64,000 nt of DNA from Flavobacterium sp. MDT1-60 (GCF_014844035.1 NZ_CP062159.1:2108001-2172000); one strand, 5' to 3'. Positions 43,161 through 51,819 are shown, numbered from the stretch's first letter. Numbers and translations are program-made. Notes: a model not told the origin generated them from the sequence alone.

Positions 43161-43255
43161 GGCGTGTTTCGCCGCGGCGAATCGGGCTTTCGGCTTTATC
43201 TTTTGTTCCGTTCCACTTCACAAAAGGATATCGCCTCTATCCCTCACGCGTTTTG
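43161..43255 (-). ncRNA. Structured RNA-like repeat element, copy 2
   Basis: Read on the minus strand this contains GTGAGGGATAGAGGCGATATCC, split here as GTGAGGGATAGAGG and CGATATCC, then TTTTGTG, a variable hairpin, and ACAAAAGATAAAGCCGAAAG. It aligns with the element at 6705-6790 (GGAGCGGCATCCTTTTGTG ... ACAAAAGATACAG). The inner stem differs while the flanks are kept, the behaviour of a structured RNA or a mobile repeat. A palindrome TTCGCCGCGGCGAA (43169-43182) sits at its far end. Confidence 0.5.
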
Positions 43256-43302
43256 TTCCATAATGGCATTTCTGTTATTACAATATTATTTACCATCACA
43301 GT

Positions 43303-43858
43303 ATTTAAGTCCCAGCGGGACAGTATGTTTATAGAAACCAGCGGGACAACATGTTTATAGAAATAATAAAACGTATCGACAGAAACCCCATCGGTGTGAC
43401 ATATTTGTAATTCTGTTAAACCGAATATCGCTCCGCTGGAGCTTTGCTTCAACAATTCAATATTAAGCTATAAACATATTGCTCTTCCAGAGCTTTCAAA
43501 TAATATTTAATTCCCAGCGGGACAACATGTTTATAGAAATAATAAAACGTATCGACAGAAACCCCATCGGGGTGACATATTTGTAATTCTGTTAAACCTA
43601 ATATCGCTCCGCTAGAGCTTTGATTCAATAATTCAATATTAAGCTATAAACATATTGCTCTTCCATAGCTTTCAAATAATATTTAAGTCCCAGCGGGACA
43701 ACATGTTTATAGAAATAATAAAACGTATCGACAGAAACCCCATTGGGGTGGCATATTTGTAATTCTGTTAAAACCTAAATATCGCTCCGCTGGAGCTTTG
43801 CTTCAACAATTACTTATTAAGCTATAAACATGTTGCTCCTCCGGAGCTTTAAATAATC
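43303..43858. repeat. Three tandem 176-bp hairpin-rich repeat units
   Basis: Equivalent points at 43338, 43514 and 43690 are spaced exactly 176 bases. Each unit carries four short hairpins: TCCC-AGC-GGGA, ACCCC-ATC-GGGGT, GCTCC-GCT-GGAGC and GCTCT-TCC-AGAGC, separated by conserved AT-rich text such as ACATGTTTATAGAAATAATA and AATATTAAGCTATAAACAT. Unit 1 has a 28-base partial duplication at its start. Unit 3 has GCTCC-TCC-GGAGC where units 1 and 2 have GCTCT-TCC-AGAGC (unit 2 with one mismatch), a compensatory pair change. No coding gene; not a CRISPR. Confidence 0.85.
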
Positions 43859-43876
43859 AATTAAAAAGATTCGAAA

Positions 43877-43951
43877 AAATCTGCTTAGATCTGCAGAATC
43901 TGCGTGAAACAAAAAACTCTGCGAATTTGCTAGATTCAAAAATCCAGAACC
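43877..43951. repeat. Inverted partner repeat closing the tandem array
   Basis: AATCTGCGTGAAACAAAA (43897-43914) is the exact reverse complement of 43010-43027, and AAATCTGCTTA (43877-43887) pairs with 43028-43038. Together they bracket the array and RNA-like element in about 0.9 kb. The rest up to the HD gene is similar repeat material. Confidence 0.6.
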
Positions 43952-44566
43952 TTAACCTAATATCTTTATCTCTTTTTCAATATTAACTCGTGCCTTTTCT
44001 TCATACAATTTCCTGAATTCATCCGTTTGAAAAATAAACTCATTTTCCAGAAAATGTTTCAACGCTTTCGCTCGTCCGGGTTTATAAAGAAAATCAGGAT
44101 AAATGCGGTATTCTTTTCTAATTTGTTCAAAATAGATTTTATAATCGTCCCAATCTCTGGCGAGAATTTTAAGATCAAAATCAATTAGCCAGTTAATATC
44201 TTCAACTTCATTATGTTGATGCTGTTGCGTCGCACAAATCGCATCAAAAACCAATGCCGAATTCAAAGTGGTTTCCTTCGGAAGAATCTTTACCGCATAT
44301 TCAGCACTTTTTAGTTCGTTGTCTTTTTTACTGCTTACATAAAAGTAGTCATGATAAAAAATGGAATACAAAACTTCATTTGGAAATTGTAGCTGATCAT
44401 AATAGGTTTCATAACTGGCAATCATATCTTGTATATGCGTCAGATTATGATAATGTCTTGATTTTTTAGAATAGGCTTTTTCTAAATCGAGCCAGTTTTG
44501 CTGAATCTCATTTTCTCCGAAACCAATATTTGCGAGCAATTCGGTATATTTATCTTTAAGATTCAT
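43952..44566 (-). CDS. HD-superfamily metal-dependent phosphohydrolase
   Basis: A protein of about 204 residues of the COG4339 type. Metal ligands are visible as SRHYHNLTHIQDM and FYHDYFY (His-Asp), then NELKSAEYAVKIL. These define predicted HD hydrolases of unknown nucleotide substrate. The start is ATG 44566 (MNLKDKY); the frame reaches 35 codons further but crosses the promoter. Divergent from rtcB with a 93-base gap. Confidence 0.82.
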   Translation of the reverse strand: MNLKDKYTELLANIGFGENEIQQNWLDLEKAYSKKSRHYHNLTHIQDMIASYETYYDQLQFPNEVLYSIFYHDYFYVSSKKDNELKSAEYAVKILPKETTLNSALVFDAICATQQHQHNEVEDINWLIDFDLKILARDWDDYKIYFEQIRKEYRIYPDFLYKPGRAKALKHFLENEFIFQTDEFRKLYEEKARVNIEKEIKILG

Positions 44567-44577
44567 GTAGTTTTTCT

Positions 44578-44609
44578 CAAAAATAGAGATTCTTTTTTTA
44601 CTGCGCAAA
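44578..44609 (-). promoter_or_regulatory. Promoter of the HD hydrolase gene
   Basis: On the minus strand, TTTG (44606-44609) and TATTTTTG (44578-44585) are 20 bases apart, an excellent fit to TTG / TAnnTTTG. The ATG lies 11 bases further, at 44566. Confidence 0.65.
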
Positions 44610-44659
44610 ATAATTGCGTAGTAAAATAAAACCTTTGCTCTATCAAAATACAAAATGTT

Positions 44660-46081
44660 ATGAAAACACAAATCAACGGATTTGAATTAATGGAATTAGG
44701 ATTCCCGGAAGGAAAGATAATCGGGATCGCATTAAAAATAAATAGCAAAAGACATGGGTTAAAACGCGATGAAATGATAACGAATTTCAAAAGCGTTTTG
44801 GATACACCTGAAAATTATACAGATGATGCTATTTTTAGCAAGCTCGCTATTGCCTTAATCGAAAAAGCGAATGAAAAACCGGAGGATTTTATTGTTTTAA
44901 ATCAGAATCCAAATGAATATTCTGCTTACGGATTGCAACATATTGAAGACGGTGCCAGAAAACAAATGGAAGTTGCCATGAAACTGCCGGTTACGGTTGC
45001 CGGAGCTTTAATGCCAGACGCGCATCAGGGATACGGATTACCTATTGGTGGAGTTTTAGCCACTAAAAATGCCATTATTCCGTATGGTGTTGGAGTTGAT
45101 ATTGGTTGCAGAATGGCTTTGTCGGTTTATGATATTCCGGAAGATTTTTACTTCGAAAATGAAGCTAAATTCAAAAGGGAATTAGTGGCACATTCTAAGT
45201 TTGGTGCAGGTCATGGTTTTCAGGGGCAATACAAATCAGATCACGCGATTTTAGAAAATGATACTTTTAATATGAATCCGTTTGTTCAGCACTTGAAAGA
45301 TAAAGCCTGGTCGCAATTGGGATCTTCTGGCGGAGGAAATCATTTCGTGGAATTCGGTATCATGGAATTTGCCAAAGACGATGCGGTTTTGAATATCCCA
45401 AAAGGGAAATATGTCGCTTTGTTAACACATTCCGGTTCCCGTGGAATGGGTGCAACCATTGCCGGACATTATACTAAAATAGCCAAAGAGGTTTGTAAAC
45501 TTCCGGAAGCAGCAAGAAACTTAGCGTATTTGGATATGAATTCGCAATTAGGTCAGGAATATTGGATGGCAATGAATTTGGCAGGCGATTATGCTTCGGC
45601 TTGTCATGAAATTATCCATAACAAAATGGAGAAAGCTTTGGGAGCAACGATTTTAGCCAAAGTAGAAAACCATCATAATTTTGCCTGGAAAGAAACCTGG
45701 AATGGAGAAGAAGTAATTGTACATAGAAAAGGAGCGACCCCAGCCGGAAAAGGCGTTATGGGAATCATTCCGGGAAGTATGACCGCGCCGGGATTTTTGG
45801 TGAGAGGAAAAGGAGAAGAGAACGCGATCAATTCGGCTTCACACGGCGCAGGAAGACAAATGAGCAGAACTCAGGCCATTAAAAATATCACGAAAACCGA
45901 AATGCAGTCCATCTTAAAAGATCACGGCGTAACACTTATTGGAGCTGGTTTAGACGAAGCGCCAATGGCCTATAAAGATATCAATCAGGTTATGGAAGCG
46001 CAACAGGATTTGGTTGATGTTGTAGCAAAGTTTACACCCAAAATGGTCAGAATGGCGGATGACGGGAGCAGAGAAGATTGA
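44660..46081 (+). CDS. rtcB: RtcB-family RNA ligase
   Basis: A 473-residue GTP-dependent RNA ligase joining 2',3'-cyclic phosphate and 5'-OH ends. Metal/catalytic motifs: DAHQGYGLPIGG and GVDIGCRMA (Cys), SGGGNHFVEFG, THSGSRGMGATIAGHY and the guanylylated His of SASHGAGRQMSRTQA. Length is normal. It could repair tRNAs cut by ribonucleases. No archease or rtcA is next to it; a divergent HD hydrolase is. Confidence 0.95.
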   Translation: MKTQINGFELMELGFPEGKIIGIALKINSKRHGLKRDEMITNFKSVLDTPENYTDDAIFSKLAIALIEKANEKPEDFIVLNQNPNEYSAYGLQHIEDGARKQMEVAMKLPVTVAGALMPDAHQGYGLPIGGVLATKNAIIPYGVGVDIGCRMALSVYDIPEDFYFENEAKFKRELVAHSKFGAGHGFQGQYKSDHAILENDTFNMNPFVQHLKDKAWSQLGSSGGGNHFVEFGIMEFAKDDAVLNIPKGKYVALLTHSGSRGMGATIAGHYTKIAKEVCKLPEAARNLAYLDMNSQLGQEYWMAMNLAGDYASACHEIIHNKMEKALGATILAKVENHHNFAWKETWNGEEVIVHRKGATPAGKGVMGIIPGSMTAPGFLVRGKGEENAINSASHGAGRQMSRTQAIKNITKTEMQSILKDHGVTLIGAGLDEAPMAYKDINQVMEAQQDLVDVVAKFTPKMVRMADDGSRED

Positions 46082-46236
46082 ATTTAGTTTTCAGTCGCGG
46101 TCGCAGTTTTCAGTGTAGAGACGCACAGCAGTGCGTCTAACACAGTGCCTTGAAAACTTAAAACATCGCTTAAAAAACTTTGTGCCTTAGTGCCTTCGTG
46201 GCATTAAAATACTTTAATTTGCCCCAAAAAAAATTA
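46082..46236. repeat. Dispersed repeats after rtcB, including an 8-bp hairpin
   Basis: AGACGCAC-AGCA-GTGCGTCT (46119-46138) forms a perfect 8-bp hairpin that may end the rtcB transcript, though no T run follows. TTTGTGCCTTAGTGCCTTCG (46180-46199) is a copy of the repeat at 42982-43001, reversed. Translation through it gives the false N-terminus CLSAFVALKYF in the next frame. Confidence 0.55.
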
Positions 46237-47049
46237 ATGAAATTTATACAGCAGAGAACTATAATCTTAAAGTCACTTATTGCCGCACTGGCGATATTAT
46301 TAATTAAAAATTTTGTATTCAAAAATCTTTCCCTTTACGGGCAGGATTTTCACGATTTGATAGAGCTGTCTGATATTACGATTATTTTTACCGGAGCCTT
46401 TTTTGTATTCGGATTATTATTGGCTGCAACCATGACCGATTTTAAAGAAAGTGAAAAAATCCCGGGCGAAGTCGCTTCAAATCTTGAAGCGATCAAAGAT
46501 TGGATTTATCTGGCTTTCAAGGCGCCAAGAACTGGAACCTCTGATTTGTGCAAGGAAGAATTAAACAGTACTTTTTTACGCGAGGAGATGATCGCGATTA
46601 CGGATGGCATTATTGCATGGATCTATTCCCACGGAAAAGATTCTACCGTTATCTTTCCTTTAATTCGAAAATCAAATGAGATTGCCTATTATTTTGCCGA
46701 AAGAGGTGTCGACAAAGAAGCCATAAAAGGTATACAGGAAAATACGAATGCGATGCGAAAACAGCTTACCCGTGCCTATTCGATTTCGAGAAACAACTTT
46801 ATCAAACCGGCTTATACTTTGCTGCAAAGTATATTGTTTATCGTGATGTCGCTTTTACTCATTACTAAATTCAAAAGCCCCTCGGCCGATTATCTGGTAA
46901 CTTCTGCGATTACGTTTTTGTTTTGCTATTTGTATTTATTAATTAGCGGTTTAGACGATCCTTTTGATATTCTCAACGGAGATACCAATGTCGATTTGAA
47001 ACCTATTGATCGATTTAAACAACGGTTGTGTTCGGATTTTTTGGTTTGA
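46237..47049 (+). CDS. Multi-pass membrane protein, unknown function
   Basis: A protein of about 270 residues with two hydrophobic segments near the N-terminus (SLIAALAILLIKNFVF and IIFTGAFFVFGLLLAATM), a helical cytoplasmic middle (residues 70-190) and two more near the C-terminus (LLQSILFIVMSLLLI, FLFCYLYLLISGLDDPFD). The layout resembles DUF4239/bestrophin-like proteins, not certain. The true start is ATG 46237 (MKFIQQ); the frame upstream is repeat-derived. Terminator at 47111. Confidence 0.7.
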   Translation: MKFIQQRTIILKSLIAALAILLIKNFVFKNLSLYGQDFHDLIELSDITIIFTGAFFVFGLLLAATMTDFKESEKIPGEVASNLEAIKDWIYLAFKAPRTGTSDLCKEELNSTFLREEMIAITDGIIAWIYSHGKDSTVIFPLIRKSNEIAYYFAERGVDKEAIKGIQENTNAMRKQLTRAYSISRNNFIKPAYTLLQSILFIVMSLLLITKFKSPSADYLVTSAITFLFCYLYLLISGLDDPFDILNGDTNVDLKPIDRFKQRLCSDFLV

Positions 47050-47110
47050 AAAATAGATTAATTTGATCGATTCATACTAAGAAACTAAGTCTGTGAACGA
47101 CTTTATGTAT

Positions 47111-47153
47111 AGCCTTTAAATCAGGTACTTTTACTGGGTTTAAAGGCTTTTTG
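47111..47153 (+). terminator. Terminator before the defence operon
   Basis: AGCCTTTAAA (47111-47120) pairs with TTTAAAGGCT (47139-47148), followed by a T run. It isolates the defence operon from the upstream gene. Confidence 0.7.
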
Positions 47154-47264
47154 TTTATTTATATTTGAACAAAAGACGTATTTATGGAAATCCGTAAAAT
47201 TATTTACAAAATATAACACACCTTTGAATTGAATGAGGTTTAAGAATTAATAAATTAATAAAAT

Positions 47265-49052
47265 ATGTATCTATCTGAATTAAGACTTTGGAATTTTAGA
47301 AAGTATGGTTCTGAAAAGCCATTTGATTTGAGTCAACCTAATTTAATAGTTCCTTTTAATAAAGGGTTAAACGTTTTGATTGGAGAAAATGATTCAGGTA
47401 AAACTTCTATTATAGATGCAATTAAATTGGTTTTAAAAACTCATGCTTACGAATGGATTAAAGTTGAGGAATCTGATTTTTATCGAGGTTCTGATAAAAT
47501 AAGAATTGAACTTGAATTTAAAGATATAAAGCCAAATGAAGCTAAAAATTTTATTGAATGGCTTGGATGGGAAGGTATTGGTAAAGATGCAACACCTATT
47601 TTAAGATTGATTTATCAAGTTGAAATAAAACAGGATAGAATTCAAGTCACTGATGTTAAAGCAGGAATGGATGATACTGGCTATCCATTAAATGCTGAAG
47701 CAAGAGAGTATTTAAAAACTACTTATTTAAAAGCATTAAGAGATGCTGATAGTGATTTAACTGCAAAGAAGAATTCAAGATTATCTCAAATTCTCAAGGA
47801 ACACGAGTTCTTTAAAAAGAAATCAAAAAAAGATGAACATCCCTTTGAGAAGGAATTCAAAAAATTGAACTTAAGGATTGAAGATTGGTTTAAAACTGAT
47901 GGAAATGAAAAATTGAAAAAAATTATTGATGATTTTTTAGTTTCATTTACGGATAAAGAGAAAACATCAACTATATCTCTCGGAGAAAGTGATATTAAAA
48001 GTATTCTGGAAAAAGTATCTCTTGGAGTATTAAATAATCAAAATCTAGGTTTAGGGACAATGAATCGGTTATATATGGCGGCTGAATTATTGCATCTAAA
48101 GAAAGAAAATTGGGATGGTTTGAAATTGTGCATGATTGAAGAACTAGAAGCGCATTTACATCCACAAGCACAAATGAAGATTATTGAAGCACTTCAAAAA
48201 GAAACGGAAGTTCAATTCATATTATCTACTCATAGTCCAAATCTAGCATCAAAAGTTAAGCTTCATAATTTGATATTTTGTAATAACAACTTGGCTTTGC
48301 CTTTAGGGGAGGTTCCTAATGAAGAAAATAAAAGAACTAACAATGATAAATACACTAAATTAGATAAAGGTGATTATAAATTTTTAGAACGATTTCTAGA
48401 CGTTACGAAATCTAATTTGTTTTTTGCAAAAGGTGTTATTTTAGTTGAAGGTTGGTCGGAAGAAATACTTTTACCTATTATAGCTAAAAAACTAGGATAT
48501 GACTTAACAGAAAAAGAAATATCAATTGTAAATGTCGGTTCTACGGCTTACTTAAAGTTTGCAAAAATATTTTTAAGACAAAATCCAGTTGAAAAATTAA
48601 ATATTCCTGTTGCAATAATAACAGATTTAGATAATAGACCAGAAGCTAAAGACAATTCATTTTGTACAATTAAAAAAGAAGCTAAAGAAAAAAAAGTACA
48701 AGAATTTGAAAAGAGTTTCAATAATACAAAAGTATTACTTTCTTGCACAAGTGATTGGACTTTAGAATGGTGTTTGTACCAATCTGAAACACTTTCTAAA
48801 TCTTTTAAAGAATCTGTTTCTGAAATTCATTCTGGTACAGATGAATTTAAAGCAGGTAAGTTTGAAGAAACCAAATTTATATCAAAATTAAGAAAGGATA
48901 AAGGGCATAGTCCAATCGATAAAGTTGAAGTTGCTTCCTTGTTAGCAGAAAAGATTGAAAAAGATGTGCTAATCACAAAAGAGAATTTAGCGAAAGACAA
49001 AAAAATGGAATATATTATTAAAGCTATAAAATATGTCTGCAATGAAAGTTGA
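47265..49052 (+). CDS. gajA: OLD-family ATPase/TOPRIM nuclease, Gabija GajA-like
   Basis: A 595-residue protein. An ABC-type ATPase covers about residues 1-340: Walker A GENDSGKTS (40-48), an ABC-signature-like LGLGTMNRLYMAAE (261-274), Walker B with Glu292/Glu293 (MIEELEAHLHP) and the H-loop His323 (STHSPN). A TOPRIM nuclease domain follows: Glu395 (VILVEG) and Asp454/Asp456 (TDLDNRP). This layout is that of class 2 OLD nucleases and of GajA in the Gabija anti-phage system. It overlaps the helicase gene by 20 bases. The region is visibly richer in A/T than its neighbours, consistent with transfer. Confidence 0.88.
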   Translation: MYLSELRLWNFRKYGSEKPFDLSQPNLIVPFNKGLNVLIGENDSGKTSIIDAIKLVLKTHAYEWIKVEESDFYRGSDKIRIELEFKDIKPNEAKNFIEWLGWEGIGKDATPILRLIYQVEIKQDRIQVTDVKAGMDDTGYPLNAEAREYLKTTYLKALRDADSDLTAKKNSRLSQILKEHEFFKKKSKKDEHPFEKEFKKLNLRIEDWFKTDGNEKLKKIIDDFLVSFTDKEKTSTISLGESDIKSILEKVSLGVLNNQNLGLGTMNRLYMAAELLHLKKENWDGLKLCMIEELEAHLHPQAQMKIIEALQKETEVQFILSTHSPNLASKVKLHNLIFCNNNLALPLGEVPNEENKRTNNDKYTKLDKGDYKFLERFLDVTKSNLFFAKGVILVEGWSEEILLPIIAKKLGYDLTEKEISIVNVGSTAYLKFAKIFLRQNPVEKLNIPVAIITDLDNRPEAKDNSFCTIKKEAKEKKVQEFEKSFNNTKVLLSCTSDWTLEWCLYQSETLSKSFKESVSEIHSGTDEFKAGKFEETKFISKLRKDKGHSPIDKVEVASLLAEKIEKDVLITKENLAKDKKMEYIIKAIKYVCNES

Positions 49053-51123
49053 AATAAATGACATACACATTAATGAGGCTGAGCATATTTTTATAAAAGG
49101 AAATGAATTTGATAAAAAAGAGAGGATTCCATTTATTAAAAATCTTGAAACTTGTGATTTATTAGCAGTTCCAGGTAGTGGAAAAACAACAGCTTTAATG
49201 GCAAAACTTTATTGTTTATCTAAACAACTTCCATTTAAAGATGGTTCAGGAATTTTAGTATTAGCACATACTAATTCCACAGTTAATGAAATTGAGAAAG
49301 AATTAAAAAAACATTGTCCAAATTTATTTGAGTATCCAAACTTTATAGGAACTATCCAAAGTTTTGTAAATAAGTTTTTAGCTAATCCCGCAAATTTTAT
49401 AAAATATGATTCATACATAGCTAAAAATGATGATGAAATATATAAAAAAGAAGTGGCTGATTTTTTTTATAATAAGCTTCAATGGAAAAAAAAAGAAGAT
49501 GTTTCTCAAAAGCTTAAGAATCTTTTATATGGTAAAGCAAATCATAATAGGTCAAACATTACTACAATAGAGAAAAATGAAAATACTATAGATTTTATTT
49601 TTTATTTAAAATTTGATTTAATAAATAGAAAAATATTATATGGAGAGAAGGATACAACATTATTTAAATTTGGAGGATGTGCTAATGATCATTATTTAGA
49701 GATTGAAAATTGGAAAGAAGGTTTGCTTAGAAATGGTATTTTATCATATAAAGACTCTTTTTTATTGGCAAAATGGTATTTACATAATTTTCCGAATATA
49801 AAGCTACAACTTCAGCATCGTTTTAAATATGTTTTCGTGGATGAAATGCAAGATTTGGAGAAGTATCAAATTGATATTATTGATGATGTTTTTTTAGATA
49901 AGGAATCTAAAACGATAATTCAAAGAATTGGCGACCCAAGTCAATCAATTTATAATAGAGTTAGAGATAAATGTGATTGGGAACCAAGAAACATTAAATA
50001 CCTAAATGGCTCAAATCGCTTAAGTTCTAAAAATGCTGAATTGGTGAATTGCTTTAAATATAGAAATGAAGAAGAGAATTTTAAAGTTGTTGGTGAAAGA
50101 AAATTATCAAAGGGAGAAAAAGAAATCCATCCTCATTTAGTTTTATTTACAAAAGAAACTAAGGAACAATTAAAAAGTAAATTTGAGGAAATAATAAAAA
50201 GTCATAACCTTCATAATATTGAAGAAAAGAAAAAGGGTTTTAAAATTATTGGTTGGACAGGAGAAAGAACAAACGAAGGTGATGGTCATTTATGTCTTCA
50301 TACTGTTTTTGGATATAATAAATTAAGCAAAGCTAAAAAAGAAGATTTTGATTCATTGAGTAAATATTTGCAACTTTTTAATCAAGAAAAAGAAACTTTA
50401 GAGGCGGTTAGAAAATCGATACTTAACGCTTTAATTACAATATTGAGATTTGAAGATAAAAGAATATTAAAAAAAATAAGAGGAAGAAGTGTTGATCATT
50501 TTTATACTAAAAATGATTTAATTGGATATATTAAGGAATATTCGAATAATGGGGTTTATGAAGATTTTAAAGATAAATTATTTTATTGGTGTTTTGATTT
50601 AGTTTCTTCAAAAAACTATAGACTTGTTTTTAATTCGGTTAAAAAATTTATTGAAAATGAATTAAAAGAATGGTTTGATTTAAAATTAAATCATAAGACA
50701 CAGCTTTTTATTTTTGAATTTACTGATGAAAAGAAAATTAAGAATAAAAAAATTGTTGAAGATAATTTAGGAATTGAGATTGCAACAGTTCATGCTGTAA
50801 AAGGCCAAACACATTGTGCTACAATGTATGTTGAAACAGCTTATAAAAAACCTATTTATGAAACTCTAAAATTAAAAGAAGCCAGTTCAAATAAATCAAT
50901 TAAGAAACAGCAATTAAAAACTATCCCATTATATAAGCAAAAACAAAGTTGTGAAACGCCAACAGGAATTGAAGCATTGAAAATGATGTATGTTGGTTTT
51001 TCTCGTCCAACACATTTGTTATGCTTTGCAGTTTTAGAAGAAAATGTAAAAGATGATTTAGCAAAATTTAGAAGTGCGGATTGGATTGTTAATGATGATT
51101 TAGTAAAAAAAATAAAATTATGA
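49033..51123 (+). CDS. gajB: UvrD-like helicase, Gabija GajB-like
   Basis: A 696-residue SF1 helicase. Motifs: Walker A AVPGSGKTT (45-53), motif II VFVDEMQDLEKYQ (about 266-278), motif III RIGDPSQSIYN, motif V TVHAVKGQTHC and motif VI YVGFSRPTHLL. All are intact, so it should hydrolyse ATP. It is longer than the ~500 residues usual for GajB, mostly in the middle. It overlaps gajA by 20 bases (11 if ATG 49042 is used). A small gene starts inside its stop codon. The class 2 OLD-helicase pair is the basis of the Gabija call. Confidence 0.87.
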   Translation: MSAMKVEINDIHINEAEHIFIKGNEFDKKERIPFIKNLETCDLLAVPGSGKTTALMAKLYCLSKQLPFKDGSGILVLAHTNSTVNEIEKELKKHCPNLFEYPNFIGTIQSFVNKFLANPANFIKYDSYIAKNDDEIYKKEVADFFYNKLQWKKKEDVSQKLKNLLYGKANHNRSNITTIEKNENTIDFIFYLKFDLINRKILYGEKDTTLFKFGGCANDHYLEIENWKEGLLRNGILSYKDSFLLAKWYLHNFPNIKLQLQHRFKYVFVDEMQDLEKYQIDIIDDVFLDKESKTIIQRIGDPSQSIYNRVRDKCDWEPRNIKYLNGSNRLSSKNAELVNCFKYRNEEENFKVVGERKLSKGEKEIHPHLVLFTKETKEQLKSKFEEIIKSHNLHNIEEKKKGFKIIGWTGERTNEGDGHLCLHTVFGYNKLSKAKKEDFDSLSKYLQLFNQEKETLEAVRKSILNALITILRFEDKRILKKIRGRSVDHFYTKNDLIGYIKEYSNNGVYEDFKDKLFYWCFDLVSSKNYRLVFNSVKKFIENELKEWFDLKLNHKTQLFIFEFTDEKKIKNKKIVEDNLGIEIATVHAVKGQTHCATMYVETAYKKPIYETLKLKEASSNKSIKKQQLKTIPLYKQKQSCETPTGIEALKMMYVGFSRPTHLLCFAVLEENVKDDLAKFRSADWIVNDDLVKKIKL

Positions 51124-51335
51124 TAACAAGGGAACAAATTGAAGATTTAGGTTTTGTTTATAAACAAAAACTTATCAATAAACAATTAGAGTTTGTAAAT
51201 GACGAAATAAAAACAATGGTAACTTTATCAATAGAAGGAACCGTTGGTGTTATTTGTGAAAATTATAAAAAAAATTGGGGTAATATTAATTCAGCTGATG
51301 AGATGAAAAAAATTATAGAATTAATTAGTAAGTAG
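51120..51335 (+). CDS. Small third protein of the Gabija-like operon, unknown function
   Basis: A 71-residue acidic/basic mixed protein without membrane segment (MITREQIEDLGFVYKQKLIN, then LEFVNDEIKTMVTLS). Its ATG overlaps the helicase stop (ATGA at 51120-51123), so translation should be coupled. The operon terminator follows 31 bases after its stop, which marks it as an intended part of the transcript. I recognise no family; it could regulate the nuclease, sense infection or bind DNA. Canonical Gabija has two genes. Confidence 0.75.
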   Translation: MITREQIEDLGFVYKQKLINKQLEFVNDEIKTMVTLSIEGTVGVICENYKKNWGNINSADEMKKIIELISK

Positions 51336-51366
51336 AAATTAATATCCAAACCCTATTAATAAAAAA

Positions 51367-51397
51367 AAAATGCGCAAAATCACTTTTGCGCATTTTG
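51367..51397. terminator. Bidirectional terminator between the defence operon and the XRE gene
   Basis: AAAATGCGCAAAA pairs perfectly with TTTTGCGCATTTT around TCAC. It ends the Gabija-like operon on the plus strand and the convergent XRE gene on the minus strand. Confidence 0.85.
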
Positions 51398-51420
51398 TAT
51401 ATAAATCCTAGATAAGAATA

Positions 51421-51819
51421 TTACTTCCCTCCCAACAATTTCTCTAAATATTCAACCTTTTCTCTTTCAGCCAAAACCAAACGTTCATAAAGCTCCACAA
51501 CTTTATCAAGAGGATTGAAAGTACAATGATTAGGATGATTAAATATTCCATTTCCGGCAGTACTATTATCATAAAAACTATTAAAGAAATTAAAAACAGA
51601 TTCTTCTGAAAAGTTTTCAATTGCTTCAACGGTTACACCAAGTGCTTTTGCAATTTCTTTAAGTTTAGCAGGATCAACATTTTCACTTGATTCAATGCCC
51701 GAAATAGCTTGCTGGTTGGTGCCAATTGCCTGCGCTAATGCTTCTTGTTTCATACCACGAAGTTCTCTCATTCGGCTAATATTTCTGCCAATGTGTTTTG
51801 GTTTAATTGTTGTGCTCAT
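51421..51819 (-). CDS. XRE-family helix-turn-helix regulator
   Basis: A 132-residue protein. The HTH covers about residues 12-65 (NISRMRELRGMKQEALAQAI then NQQAISGIESS). The C-terminal part ends in a coiled-coil-like ERLVLAEREKVEYLEKLLGGK, probably for dimerisation. This is a widespread Bacteroidota regulator. It is convergent with the Gabija-like operon, so control of that operon is possible but unproven; its own target is unknown. Confidence 0.85.
   Translation of the reverse strand: MSTTIKPKHIGRNISRMRELRGMKQEALAQAIGTNQQAISGIESSENVDPAKLKEIAKALGVTVEAIENFSEESVFNFFNSFYDNSTAGNGIFNHPNHCTFNPLDKVVELYERLVLAEREKVEYLEKLLGGK

Noticed and set aside
43237..43455. 72-codon ORF in the repeat region
   Set aside because: Built from the tandem hairpin units; no protein-like pattern.
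43303..43858. CRISPR array
   Set aside because: The period is 176 bases, the units are homologous along their whole length and there are no short constant repeats with variable spacers; no cas gene is near.
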